The notes under the pieces: generated by a model
Database searches by the model: none
Told to the model about the DNA's origin: nothing
What the model saw: the letters and a program-made list of their open reading frames with translations, nothing else
Translations under genes and position numbers: made by a program
NCBI GenBank assembly: GCA_020744225.1
Contig: JAGMWG010000006.1
Location: 1,116,001-1,180,000 of the forward strand
DNA: 64,000 nt
Direction of reading: 5' to 3'
Source of the DNA: Paraphoma chrysanthemicola
Lineage: Eukaryota; Ascomycota; Dothideomycetes; Pleosporales; Phaeosphaeriaceae
Part shown: in pieces, positions 51,502 through 63,719 of the stretch
Position numbering within the stretch: position 1 is the first letter of the stretch
Layout: each line of letters starts with the position of its first letter

Positions 51502-52647
51502 CTTGATACTGGTCGATATAATTGATTGTACTGGCGTAGGAGTTGGGAAAGGGGTTGTTGAAGAAGCTATTCGGTATACAAAGTGCTTGTCGATTACTCG
51601 TCTTGCCGTGCGCTTATGCAGTCAAGTTCTCGAATCGATCCGCTTTTCAAGTATACAATACAAATTCAGATTCGGTTCTGGTATATAGCCACGACTGGTG
51701 CGTTTGCACGGCACGAAGCGAGACTTTTCCGTTTCCATCCTGCTCTCACCCCAGATTGCTAGGTGAAAAAGCGTGAAAAGCGTGGTGAGCGAGGAGAATG
51801 CGTTTGCCGGGTGGCCAAATCGGGGACGAGAGAGAAACGAAGGAGTGACAAAAGGTTTACTTGGTGGAAAAGGATAAGAGCTGGAGATTGGTATGGGAAT
51901 TCGATGAGAAGGGAGGAGTATCAGAGGGAATTGATAGATCCCTAAGGATATCCCAAGGGGGCGCATAGTGCGAGAAGAGTATGATTACTATATCCGCAAG
52001 AGCCATAATATTGTGCCTCATTATATACGCGCGAGGACTGCTTGCTGCCATGATGTGCGGGTACGAGGCAAGCAGAAATCCTCGAGGTTTTCACTCCATA
52101 AACACGAACAAGCATGCACCCAATCCCTCAAGTGGCTCAAATCGATCGGCAAGCGACTTGAAACAATCTCGGAAAAACTTAATCACGAGCAACTACTAAT
52201 GATCATAGTAACTCGACTGACGTCGTACTAAAACAAGCATCCTAAAAGAAAGTACTAAAAAGATTGTTGCACACGTCATCAGCAAGCAACCAGTGAAGCA
52301 ACATTAGTAGCACATCGATACACTCAAATAGCTTTGATAGCGCGCAAGTCAGCACGCTACCAACACTGAAGCTAGGCGAACTTACAACTTTTCTCACCTA
52401 CTGACAGCATTAGACAACCCCCTTTAAATGAATACACACATTATGACGTATAAGGCCAACGAGTCTCAATCATTTAATGAGATGAATTGATTCATTCCAC
52501 CATATAACGCCGCTACCCTATATCTCTACCTACAAAATGTACTGATGCAAATTAATCCTAAAGGTACTACGTGAGATTCAAATTCGAAAGCCCTAACCTA
52601 GCCGGAAAGAGCCATTATTCTACTGCCCTCTCAGCGAGAACCTATAG
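51502..52647. other. Intergenic, AT-rich, no gene seen
   Basis: 1146 bases between the unknown gene's promoter and the 3' end of the CBM18 gene. From about 51960 to 52640 it becomes AT-rich with many short direct repeats of no clear unit. Small frames are not coding-like. No transposon or RNA gene is recognised. Confidence 0.5.
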
Positions 52648-54527
52648 CTAAGACTCTGAATCAAACTCTCGAATCTCAGCCTCGGAGTCGAGCCCAGAAC
52701 GAAAATCTGACTCAATGTGCGCTGCCTGCTGGATGAATGCAGCGAATCTTTCGGCACGGGACTCGCGTCTCTTCACCGGCGGCTGAGCATCGTAACCAGG
52801 CTCAGCACCTTCATGCTTCTCGTCCTGGCGCTCAGGCTGTTCTAGATGTGGGGCTACTTCCACGCTTTCGACTTCCTCAGACCCGGGCTCGTCCGCGGCA
52901 ATCGGTTTCTCCAGATCCTCATCAGCATCATCGCAGTCTCCGAATTCAGACTGACAACCACTGCTACAGTACGCAGGCGTGTTGCCGCAGTAATTGTACT
53001 CTGAGCAGCAATTACCGAAATTGGAGCCGCCGCATGTGAAGCTGTTTCAGTGTCAGCATCTCGGATGGGGATATCATGTGAAAGAAGTATAATTAGGCTA
53101 GATACGTACCCAGTAGTGATTCCACAAAGACCATTGGGCGAGATTTTGACTACTGGCTTTGGCGGAGGAGCCGCAGAGTGCGATGGCGGAGACGAGTAGT
53201 TATCGATTGGCTCCGGAGATTCAGGGGATGGCTTTCCGACGGGAAGATAGTAGGAAGAAGGTAGTGGAGTCGAGGAGGTTGAGGGAGGCTGAGTGCTCGC
53301 GGCCGGGAAAGATGTCTTGTGAGCAGTATACGTGCTAGTAGTTGCCTGAGTCCTCGTGGCAGTCGTTGGGATTGACGACGAAGTTAACTTGAGATCTTCA
53401 CGACTAGAAGTACTTGTCACGATGGCGCTAGTAGTGAAGATCGAAGACGAAGATTTAGGTCCATACTCCTTGATGATGCTCGTCTTGAAGCCCGAGGGCG
53501 CGGATGGCGGAGACAAGGACTCGGAGGATGAGCAGAAACCAAAGCTGGGTTCACAGCCTTCGTCGCAGTGCTCAGGAGAGTTGCCGCAGAATCTATATTG
53601 ACTTCAGCCTGGGTTGAATGTGGAGTGGCACCGAGGCTGCGTACCCCCATTTCGAACAACAGTTACCGTAGATACTGCCTTTACATTTGAAGCCGGTTGT
53701 ACCGCCACATGTACCATCCGTGGAGAGAACAAGAGGTCCCGATGGCGTTGGCTTAGGAGACGGAACCACAGAAGAGGGAGGAACGGGAGAAGCATCTGGA
53801 TACGAAGGACCAGGAGAAAAAACGATAGGATACAACGGACCAACTGGAGGGGGATCTCCATCGATCTCCGGAATACCTTTTGTTCTCGGTCCCACCCGAT
53901 CCCTGCAAAACTCAATGGTGATATCCGCTCCAGAACGGCAAGACAACGACGGCTCATTCAACCAGTGACCATGGTTGAAGTAAACCCGCTCGCATGTCCC
54001 ATCGGGATTGCAGGTAGCAGTCTGGCAGTCTTCGCCCTCACCTTGGTTGTGGACGAACATCTTGACTCCACCCCCAATCAGAGGGCAGAACGAGGGATCC
54101 TCGGGACCAACTGCTGCATTGCAGTCGATGACGCTCAGATCGTACCAGATTTTGGCCGTCTCGACGTTGTGCTCGAACTGTATGATGCCAGCCGGCTTGA
54201 CCTGGTACCTGGGGAGGTCGCGGATTTTCATGGCAGATCCGCCACCGAGAGCTACGCCGTTAGGCATCGGGTAGGTGTGGCTGCCCAGAGCTGGCACCAT
54301 CGTCCACTCGGAGTCTATCATGCCGGGACTTGTGAGGGATTGTTAGCAAGGAACTGAAATAGAAAGAGGGGTTAGGGTACTTACGCGACTCGGCCTCCCG
54401 GCGGAACAGTCCAGTAGAAGACGTCATAAGGACATTTGTTATTGAACGTAACGGTGTTTTCGGCCGTCGATGGCTGGGGGAATCCCAAAAGAACAAAAAC
54501 AAAAGGCGCGAAGACGAATGAAAGCAT
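52648..54527 (-). CDS. Secreted BYS1-domain protein with two CBM18 chitin-binding modules
   Basis: Exons 54385-54527, 53645-54328, 53110-53592 and 52648-53041, with GT-AG introns of 56, 52 and 68 nt, give 567 residues. Signal peptide MLSFVFAPFVFVLLGFPQPS is followed by a BYS1-like (Blastomyces yeast-phase-specific) domain at about 23-150 (FNNKCPYDVFYWTVPPGG; IIQFEHNVETAKIWYDLSV). Two hevein-type CBM18 modules follow at about 248-290 and 427-468, each with eight cysteines (CCSKWGFCGNSPEHCDEGC; CCSEYNYCGNTPAYCSSGC), and each is split by an intron between its CC pair or second Cys and neighbours. Linkers are Ser/Thr/Pro-rich. The C-terminal 90 residues are acidic and lack a GPI signal. Likely a chitin-binding secreted protein; BYS1 function is unknown. 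Confidence 0.85.
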
Positions 54528-56454
54528 GATTGAATACCAAAGAATGAAAGACAAACTGTAATACAGCAGTGAATAAAGATAAAGCGCTCTCTGGGATCAA
54601 AACTGAGAGTGTGAGGGTGGTTGTTCAAGGCAGATAGGCTCTGGTCTCAAGAGGGAGAGCGTATTGACCTTCGAGTGGAGGCGAAGTGAAGTGGCAGTGG
54701 CACTTCCGTGGTGGAGACGTCTGCAGACAAGGCTTTTAAGATTATATAGGCTCTTGAGATGTCAAAAAGCGTATTCGGCCTTGTCGGGCGAAGTGAAGGA
54801 TGTGAGACGTTCCAGTGTCGAAGAGAGTGGTGAGGATAGGGTTGTTGGCAAAATGTAGGCTCGTTTGTTGACGATGGAGCGTACTGTAACCACTATTCAA
54901 AAGAAAGGAAGGGCGAAGACACCCAAAGCAAAGGTTGAGAGAGGTGGGAAGGACAAACAACAAATAGTGGGATCAAATGGAGAAGGACAGTGGGAGGGGA
55001 GGAAGAGACGTTCATATGCTCTCGACTTCGACGGATGCCACTCAGTAGTTCTTTCCTAGCTCCATAGCAACGAGGCAATGACGCAGCCAGCGGCATTGTA
55101 GTGTAGTAGTGCATGTAAGTCGTCATGACCTCTCTTGCAATCCCGATGTAGATCCTTTGCTAGAACGCGAAGCATACGGAGACAAGAACCGAGCTACTCA
55201 AAGGTTACGTTCCAGTGGATCATTCTAGTTCCAGTTGGTCTCAAAGCAGTAGTAGTGCCCCGGATAATGTTCGTCGTAGTATTCTCAAGCGTATACCAGG
55301 ACGTGAGATTCACGAAGGAAATTCAAAACGTTCTTCGATGAATAATCTATCATATCATCTTAACACAGTGTTGATTTGACATTTTGACAAGCAGGGCTCA
55401 ACCACCCTCTCGTGAGTGTCGGCATGTCAGACCATCTTACGTACCCTTGCCTTCGTTCTCGTTGTTGGTCCGGTCATACATCGTCGTAATCGATGGCTCC
55501 TCAACAGACTGCAACCTGTGATTGCGGATCATCAACTATGTCACCATATTGAATGTTACAACCATATTTTGACTATGATGAACCTGGACCGGTGGAAGCA
55601 TCTCTCGGCCTGGGGACCCGCCGTTGACGATGATGCCACCACCCATCTCCAAGTTGAGATGCGTTGTTTACATCAAACCATTCAAAGTTTAGCATTTGTT
55701 TACACAACCACACTTTTTGTGCTAGAAGTATGGTTTCCCCTGCAGTAGTCAGCGCCGGATATTGCACCGGGATGCGGGGCGATCCGTCCTACGGTTCGGT
55801 TCCTTCCCGAACTCGAGATGCTCTGCAATTGTTGAGAGCGTTGAATAATTTCACTGGTGAATGTGTAAAATGCAGTGTTAAATGGGAGTTATAGGCTACG
55901 CGCTTTGCGTACAAATCAGGTGGCATGATGAAAGGACTCGGCGAGACCTTAAGCCCTACCATCGAGATGGTGTGGCGAGTTCAGCAGGTGGTTGAAGCAA
56001 TGTTGCGACCCCTACTTTGAATAGTTGTTCTTGGAAAGGTCGAGATCCAAACACTGGGTCTAGTGGTAATCGACATCACCCGACGCAGCAGCACCATCCG
56101 CAGCAGGAACTCACTGTCGTCCGGAACAACCAAGGCATCTTGCCTCACAAATGCCCCAAGTCTGAATCACGCTATGATCACAACAAAACAGTGCGAAAAA
56201 AATCCCCAAACGCCGTGACATTTGATTCTTACGCCTATCTAGAAAGGGTATATGAGACGTGAAGCAGCCTATCCTCAATTTTGTACCTGTGCAGTTTCAT
56301 TCTGAACGATGCAAATGATCCAGAAACTCCGCCCATGCTTGCCAAATCAAGAAACCTCAATGACGGAAGGACGAATCAGTGCCTGTTGCTTGCTCCGAGA
56401 ACCGTGACATGATGTTCCATCCTCGTGTATACAGCTGAGTCCGCTGCGACCACA
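54528..56454. other. Intergenic, about 1.9 kb without a supportable gene
   Basis: The first part is the promoter of the CBM18 gene and the last part the 3' end of TFIIB. Frames of 60-110 codons occur on both strands (for example 55416-55748 plus) with no domain or splice continuity. A TATA-like AGATTATATAGG sits near 54740-54751 on the plus strand. No repeat or RNA gene is recognised. Confidence 0.5.
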
Positions 56455-57549
56455 CTATGCCGCAGGCAACTTTGAGCGATCACCGCCTCGACGGATCCAG
56501 TCCTGTTGTATGATCTTATCTGCCTGTGCGTGCATAAGCTTGTAGGCCGTTCGGATCGTTCCGTCGCTGACTTCGACCGCTTGGCCGATCTCTTTCGGGG
56601 TCTTGGGATGGCCCATGAGGTGGGATACGAGGTAGAGGCAGGCACCAGCGATGGACAGTGGAGAACGGCCTGCAGCGACGCCCTGTTCGGTGACGACGCG
56701 CGCACATTCTTCGGCGACAAGCTGGATGTATGTCTCGAGACCCAGCTTGGTACACGCGCGAGGCATGAGGTTCTCGGCGCTCGTGCTGCCGCCAGTCTGG
56801 AAGTTGCTCGTATCGAGGACTGCACCGTTGGCGGCGGTTTTGGCACCGCCGGTAAGCTTCTGATTTTTCTGCAGGAAACTCTCGAGGGCTTTGAAGGTAC
56901 GACCCACCTCCTTCTTGGACACGTTCGTCATCTTGAAGATCTCACGGAAACTACGCTGCTGGCCATGGTTACGGCACGCGATGAAGATGCACCCTGCGAT
57001 AATGGCGTCCTGAGACTTGCCCTTGAACAGTTTCGCGTCATCCGTCACACGAAAGAGCAGCTTAGCTGTCTCCGCCGTGGGCTTGCTAATGTTCTGGGAA
57101 TCGCACAGCGTCGCAATCTGGGTGTATGCAGACTGCAGCGACTTGTTGGCCTTGTCATGGTTGGACTTGTTGTGGGCGCGCGACAGCTCTCGTACTCGCA
57201 GGCCGCCGTCGCCAAAGCCGATCTCAGTCGCCAGCTGCGAGCCGTGGAGCAGAGGATTGGCGGCGTCACCGATACGCGAGGGATCGTCGTTGCCCTGGTC
57301 GTCGTTGGAGAAGGTACGCCACTCTGACCGGGTGTCGATAGCCCTCTCGCCCAGGACGCGGCCACAGGAGGCGCAGACAGTGTCACCGCTGCTGAACTCT
57401 TCGACGAGATTAGGAGGCATTTCGCGGCAGTCGGGGCACATCATGGTAACGTTGAGGTCTTCGCGCCACTCCTCCTCCTCTCTGGTGAGGCTGGGTGCTT
57501 CATACACCTCGCCGGGCGAGAGTAGGCGGCCATCTGGCGCGTATGACAT
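56455..57549 (-). CDS. SUA7: Transcription initiation factor TFIIB
   Basis: General RNA polymerase II initiation factor that bridges TBP-bound promoter DNA and polymerase. Single exon of 364 residues. The zinc ribbon is complete: C38, C41, C59 and C62 (CPDC...CASC). The B-reader/linker follows (RSEWRTFSNDDQGNDDPSRI), then two cyclin folds: the first around 120-220 (IAGCIFIACRNHGQQRSFRE) and the second around 250-350 (SPLSIAGACLYLVSHLMGHP, KEIGQAVEVSDGTIRTAYKL). Length and order match the family. The first ATG is used; the zinc ribbon begins about 37 residues later, as in homologs. A 273-codon antisense frame here is a shadow. Confidence 0.97.
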   Translation of the reverse strand: MSYAPDGRLLSPGEVYEAPSLTREEEEWREDLNVTMMCPDCREMPPNLVEEFSSGDTVCASCGRVLGERAIDTRSEWRTFSNDDQGNDDPSRIGDAANPLLHGSQLATEIGFGDGGLRVRELSRAHNKSNHDKANKSLQSAYTQIATLCDSQNISKPTAETAKLLFRVTDDAKLFKGKSQDAIIAGCIFIACRNHGQQRSFREIFKMTNVSKKEVGRTFKALESFLQKNQKLTGGAKTAANGAVLDTSNFQTGGSTSAENLMPRACTKLGLETYIQLVAEECARVVTEQGVAAGRSPLSIAGACLYLVSHLMGHPKTPKEIGQAVEVSDGTIRTAYKLMHAQADKIIQQDWIRRGGDRSKLPAA

Positions 57550-57909
57550 GGCGGCTTGCTATATGAGGTCACGGTTTGAATGGGGGTTGATTTGTACGAT
57601 ATCTGTGTGTATGCTAAAATGAGTGGACGTCCAGCACCTGGAAGACTGCGCCGTTGATATGCGCAGGGAGCGAGTGTGTGGTGGAGGAGAGACGTTGTGA
57701 GACACAAGGCCCTTTGTGACGACAATGGCGATAAAGGACTCCAGGCTGACAGTTTTCCGGGGCACCAATCAGAGGACGGCACGTGACTGTGCCCAGCCAT
57801 GGTCACACCTTACCGCGTTCGGACGCGGCTCATCGTCGGCTCTCTGGAAAATCACCAGCATCACCCCGAAGCTACCATTGACAGCTCCCACCCCGTCACC
57901 ACCAACACA
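57550..57909. promoter_or_regulatory. Divergent promoter, TFIIB and ATP synthase subunit h
   Basis: 360 bases between two divergent start codons, so both promoters share it. It is balanced in composition without a plain TATA box. A GGACGGCACGTGACTGTG stretch at 57774-57791 contains the E-box CACGTG, a plausible site for a bHLH regulator; this is inference from consensus only. Confidence 0.5.
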
Positions 57910-58391
57910 ATGATCGCGCAATCCATCAGGGCCTCGGTACGGCTGCCCCATTGCACCTCTGGAGCTACTCGCTGACCCAGCACAGCGCCAGGCGCTCGCA
58001 CGCGTTGCCCGGCAACAACCTGTCTTCGCGGCCCGCCGCACCTTCATCACTCCCACGGCCGTTCGCTCAGGTGATTCATCCCAATGGCGCGCAATCCGAC
58101 AGTACTGACCCAATTGGTTCCTCAGCCGACCTGGTGCAGGACCTCTACCTCCGCGAGCTCAAGGCCTACAAGGTCCCGCCAGTCAAGGCCAACGACGCCG
58201 AGGGTTCCGTCCAGACGTTCACCGTTCCACCGACCCCCACATCTCCCGAGGAGTCCGACATTGCGAGCGAGCTCAAGTCATACGAGACTCAGGCAGTCGA
58301 TGTAGAGGGCGCAACGGGAGAAGATGGTGTTGTGGCTCCGGAGGAGGACTGGTTCGAGGAGGAGGACGAGGGTACACCTGCCGCTCACTAG
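57910..58391 (+). CDS. ATP14: Mitochondrial F1F0-ATP synthase subunit h
   Basis: Peripheral-stalk subunit of the mitochondrial ATP synthase. Three exons, 57910-57936, 57992-58070 and 58126-58391, with 55-nt introns (GTACGG...CCAG and GTGATT...CTCAG), give 123 residues, the usual size. The presequence MIAQSIRASALARVARQQPV is followed by FAARRTFITPTAVRS, typical of mitochondrial import. The mature start DLVQDLYLRELKAYKVPPVK is the family signature, and the C-terminus is strongly acidic (EEDWFEEEDEG), also typical. The acceptor of intron 1 could alternatively be six bases earlier (57984-57985), adding two codons. Divergent from TFIIB. Confidence 0.93.
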
Positions 58392-60261
58392 GCTAAGCGC
58401 GCTGGACGAGACATTGTATCAAAATACTAGCGATTGTGTCAATATTGAACGGCAATAGACAGCTGAGCCCACCGACGGATCGGGATGTATCTACCATATC
58501 ACGTGACCTTATTTAACGTATGAAGCTCGAGCTCGCGCAGAACTAACCGCCGAGATAATATGTATTAACAAGGCAAATCCTGCACGCGAAATTATCACGG
58601 CTGGACCTGAATGTGAACATTGTCGAAAATGCGAGTCTTCTATGCCCCTAATGATGACTACAATTTATGTGCACATTGCATGTTCTAAATACAACACTGT
58701 CAATTTCATGTAGAGTTTAAAACAGGCTGCGAAACTGCGTGATTGTATGCAGACGCAAGCAGTGCGCTTAGTATCGATAACAGCGGTCCTTCTTCGCTGC
58801 AGACATACATAAACTGTGCTGGCGGCTGCATACCGACAGAAAATGCACTGGTCGGTATGCAATGCACGACAAGATTGCTGCATTACGATCAGCAATTCAC
58901 CACTGGATACTCCGGATTGAGGTTTGCCGCCAATATTTGGCGTGATCAGCTCGACTCAGCTGGCAACATCGCCACCACGTTCTGCAACTCTGCAATGTGT
59001 AAGGCCGCAGCGCAAAGGTCGGACGAAGACACTGTCCGCGTAGCTCTGAAACCAATCGCACGAGCCGACCATGCAGCAAGACGCCCCTCATTGGGCCTTG
59101 CAGGAGGCTGTAGACGAGGCTGAGAGCGGAGCTCGGCTGGTGCTGCAGGCCGGATACCTAGCGCGTCTTGACATTGTCGTTGAGAGTCCACTTGGCTACA
59201 AATTTGCGCCTTGCCATGGCAAATGGCCGCTCGGAATCGGCATTCAAGCGGTAAGCACACCCGCGATAACAAACGTCATCTCGCTCACATGACACGGTTA
59301 GGAGTCGCAAATATGGACCAGGTACCAGCAGGAAATTGCAGTGTTCGCGACGCGAGAACGACCAGGCCTGTCCACTGAGGCATTTGCACGAGCCACAGAT
59401 TGTGCTGCAGCATCCCGAATGGCGTCAGGCTGATCTGCATAACCCTGACACACTGGAGCACACGCTCTCAGTGAAACAGCACATGATGAGCGCACGCTGG
59501 CAGGCGTGAGCCACCAAGAATATGGAATCGGCAGGCAAGGCGAAGTGCAGGCGATTCGCGAGCCTCTCAGGATGCCCGTTTTTAATCTATCTTTAAACAT
59601 GGAAAATCACTCCGGCTAGCGATCTGCAGCCGCCTGTCCACACCCGATGGGACATAGCGTCCAGTGATGTAACTTTGTGCTGGGCAAGCCGTGTGTGAAG
59701 GGGCACGCCAAAAAGTTTACGAAGTCGGATTCACGGGTTCCAGAACGAGTCGGGTGTTCTACAGCGCCATATAGTGTTCGTGGTCAGCCATAGATGTGCG
59801 TGGGGCGTCTTCAGCTGGCGGCGGAGCGTGCCATCGGAGGTGCACTGGATGGCACTTGCTGATCCCTGCTAGCCTTCATCATCCACAAGTCCTGCAGGCG
59901 TCCAAGTAATATGCCATGCTCTGCCCCCAGTACCTGTCAGCCTGAACGTGAACTGAGACTCTCAACCTCCTCCCGTCGCTACAGCACCTCTCGCACTCTG
60001 CCCACCTTCGCTTTCACCGCCAACAGGTCGTCGACCAACCAATCCGCTCGTTCCGGCCCTCAGCCACAGTGTGACGTCTTAGCATCGGGATCAAACAGCT
60101 CGAAGACTATTCTGCACAGCCTGCACGCAACAGCCCGCCTGACGACTCCGCTCCCCCGTCCCCTTACCGCCATGAACCCGTGAGGCGCTGCTCCAGCACG
60201 TCGAGAGATTGGTCGTGGGCAATTCACCGCAGACCGACTGCCTCAGGTACCAAACCTCGCC
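58392..60261. other. Intergenic, about 1.9 kb without a supportable gene
   Basis: Region between ATP14 and the DUF1765 gene. Short overlapping frames lie on both strands (58743-59123 plus, 58946-59272 minus), but none has a domain, and their translations are low in aliphatic core residues. The last 300 bases (59911-60183) look like the 5' leader of the downstream gene. No repeat or RNA gene is recognised. Confidence 0.5.
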
Positions 60262-63200
60262 ATGCCCGTCGCCGTTGCCCCTGCTGAGCGCGGGCACAAC
60301 GCCTTCTCCAACGCTTTTCGAGGCCGCAGTCGAGCCATTTCCGAAGTCGGCCCACCGCCTTCGCGAGGCAAAGATGCTGCGCAGCTGCAGAAGGCGGCCT
60401 CGTACACCTACATTCCCAGCTTGAAGGACTTGGACCCACCCCCAGTGGTAGAATTGAAGGGCACCATCACCGAGGAGGACTTGCAGAACAGTCAGCATGT
60501 GGGCAGGACATCCGACAGCTCGGGCGGGTCGAGCCCCTCTTCGGAAGAGTCGCCAGAGCTAGATGCGGTGCAGATGCCCCAGCTACGGCCCGCCAACAAC
60601 TCGCGCCGGTCGTCGAGATACTTCCCCTTCTCCAGCAGGAGCAGAGAGCCATCCACCGAGCCCAAGCCTGGTCGCAAGGCCGAGCGCGGTCGCAAAGAGA
60701 CGGTCAAGCAGGCAGACTCGCCGAGCAGCTCCCCAGCGCGCTCGCTCACAAAGTTGCGGAGGAAATCGTACATTGTTGCGCAGGAGCAGCAGCAACAGCG
60801 GTCGTCGTCATCGCCAACGCGCGGGAAGATTGCGGAGAAGGAGGACGGCGCGAAGAAGAGCATGGAAGCGAGCAAGCGAAAGACGCCGACGAACGCGGTC
60901 AGCATTCCTGACGAGTCCGAGGCAAGGGACACTACCCCGGAGCTGCCCCAGCCAGTACCCCTCAGCAAAAAGAACAAACGCCTGAGCGGATTTCTCAACA
61001 CAAAAGCTCATGTACCGCCCGTTCCTGCAGTCCCCAAGTCGTTTTCCACCGATCAGCTGCCGCTGAACCCGCAGCTGCACTCCCCGATCAGCCCGACCAA
61101 CGTGCCACCACTTCCGCGCAACACCTCCCACGAGAATTTCAAAGGCGTAAAGACGGAGCCCCGCAAGAAGGATGAGCTCTGGACCGAGTTCCGGACGCTC
61201 GATGCAGATCTTCGCAAGTAAGTAACAAGTCGCACTCCATCTGATCAACATTGACACGATACAGGTTCCAGTCGAAGTCCATGGCACTGAAAGCCAACGT
61301 ACTCCGCTCATCGCTCCTCCCATTCCTTCGTAAATATGCCTCGCATCCCTCGAACCACAAGCTCCGACCAGAAGACCTGGATAGACGTGCCAACATTCTC
61401 AATGGGTGGTGGACGGGACTCCTGGAGCTCGTTGCAGGCCGAAACAATCAGTCGATATCCGGCACAGACCGCCCGGCCATCCTTGATGCCATCGCTGGGC
61501 TCATGGAACGGCCCGAATGGAGACTCTCACCCTCGCCCTTTTGTGCGCTTGCCGATCGTGTCGAAACATCTTCCACGACAACCATTGCCTCGAACGCTTC
61601 AAACTCGTCCGATTTTCTGGCTGAGTCTGTGTACCACAACGTGCGGAACATCTTCACACAGAACTTGCTATCCCAGATGTCCTTCGTTGTCGAGAAGATG
61701 TCTCTGCGGAATGCTGCAGCCAGTCTGGTCACTTTCTGCGGCAAGACATGTGCATACGCGTTTTGTTTTTGCCCTGGGCTTGCCGATGTGCTGGTCAGGC
61801 TGTGGAGCCCCTCTATGGATATGATGAAGCGTGTTCTTGCGGAATCTGGGGTTTCGAAGCTTGACAGACTGGACACCATCTCCGAGCGCGTCGTGGCCTC
61901 CTTTCCCCCAATGCTGCACTCACTGAAGTTTGAGTCGCTCGCGAAACTTGTGCGCACACTTCGCAAGCCAGCCTCACCACCTCTGGGAACCGCAAACCTC
62001 GACTGGTACGGCCTTTGGTTGAAGCGCTGGGCAGGCTCTGAGAGCGATCTCTTCTACGTCTTTGTCAAGCACTATCACATCCTTGTGACCGACTTCTTGC
62101 CTATCGAACCCAGCAATGCGGAGCGCGTCTGCGTTCCCGGGCTAATATTGGTGCATGCCCAGGTTTTAGTAAATCTCGACGCTACGATCAACAGACACGC
62201 AGCCCCTCAGCAGCCCGAAGAGCCCTCGTCTGCAGCAGCACCAATTACATTTGATGATGTCCTCGAACCAGATGCTTCAGCTTCAGCTCTCGCACTACCG
62301 CCTGCGAACGCTACTCGCCAGATGCAAGAAAACCGTCTCATAATGCTCATACGCGATTTTCTCTCTGAGCGCAACACACATCTCCACACCGCTAGACGAA
62401 TGTTTGCTGAAAGTATTGCTCGCCTATTGCAAGCGCAAGCGCGCAAGATCTCCATATACGAGAGTAATGCTTGCTATACCTTGTGTGACTTTCTTGAAGA
62501 GGCCTTCGCCATTTTGGTGCGATACGAGCAAACCGACAGTGAACACCACTCTGTCCTGAACTGGCCTTTCTGGCTTTCCGTCTGCAGGATGATGACGGAA
62601 AGTCACAACACCGCAACTGAGATCAAGTTGTACTCGTTCCTGTACAGCGTTTGGTCAACCTTGGTTCTCGATGAGCAGCGGAAAGCCAGCTTGTGTCTGG
62701 ATTTCATTCTGGAACCAGCGTTCTTCGAGAGCAGATTCAATCATTGGTGTCCGATGGTGCGGTCCTACTTCATGCGGTTGTTGTGCTGGCGTGTAGCACG
62801 GTTCGATGGCGAGGACACTGATGTTGAAATGTACGGTCAAATATCTATCATATCTATCATACCGCTAACAGTAAGCAGCAAAATCAAACAAGCGCTAAGT
62901 GATCGCCTGCGATCTGTGTGGTCTCATTATCTCTGGCTTCACGAACATGCGGAGAACAACAACAACGTCGCCCCGTCAACGACAGCTTGTAATCCGGCAC
63001 CGGGCCGACGTTTTCTCATCATACGTAATGATAATCCTGTAGTAGCCAACAACGGCCCCTTTCTCTCGTTTGATGGAGTCGTCCAAAACACCCACCAACG
63101 CAAGCCCTCGCCCACCAATCCCATCGCACCTGAGCCGGAGACTCGACCAGCCTCTTCCATGTCAACAGACTCTCAGGATTTCCCAGACGAAGACACCGGC

Positions 63201-63719
63201 AAAGGCAAATGGAACATACTCAAGAGCGTGTTTGGGGGCAGTTCGAAGCAATCTGCGAAATCAAAATCTCCCGCGCCAACCGCAAAGGAGAAGGAGAACA
63301 CAAGCAAGGTGTCTGTGGCAAAGACATCTCCCGAGCCAGTGGAGAAGGCGACCGTCGCCGAAACGCCGGCTCCCGCGGCAATGACTCACCGCTCTTACAG
63401 CTTCCGCTTTTCTCTCGAATGGGTCGATAAGCGCTTTGGTACATACCAGAACATGCGACTACAACCACCTCGACTCCCGCTTCCTGCTCAAATCCTGCTC
63501 CAGCAGAAGGGCATCAACATCGATGCAGTCACTGCTGTACAGCCAACGGGCACAACGGCGACGTCGAGCCGCTACGCCGGTCGTGCACTTGCTGAGTGGA
63601 CGTTCGTCAGCCATGAGTGCCAAAATTTCTTCGATCGAAGGAAGAACGAAGGCGTTCCTTTTAATCGACAGGTGGAGACTCCGAGCTTGAATGTTGAGGC
63701 TTTCAGACGACCTGGTTGA
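60262..63719 (+). CDS. DUF1765 family protein
   Basis: Large fungal-specific protein of the DUF1765 family; molecular function unknown. Two exons, 60262-61217 and 61265-63719, with a 47-nt GTAAGT...TACAG intron, give 1136 residues. Residues 1-300 are disordered: Ser/Arg/Pro-rich with basic clusters and a Gln run (EQQQQRSSSSPTRGK). The conserved region begins near LWTEFRTLDADLRKFQSKSM at about 305 and continues with VLRSSLLPFLRKYASHPSNH and LDRRANILNGWWTGLLELV. The core at about 700-850 (YSFLYSVWSTLVLDEQRKAS; RFNHWCPMVRSYFMRLLCWR) is the best-conserved DUF1765 part. The C-terminal section after about 910 is again low-complexity, then ends in a folded-looking EWTFVSHECQNFFDRRKNEG. Intact. Confidence 0.88.

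Noticed and set aside
56506..57327. 273-codon plus-strand open frame antisense to TFIIB
   Set aside because: It lies entirely opposite a complete, highly conserved TFIIB gene; its translation has no domain and reflects the codon structure of the sense gene.
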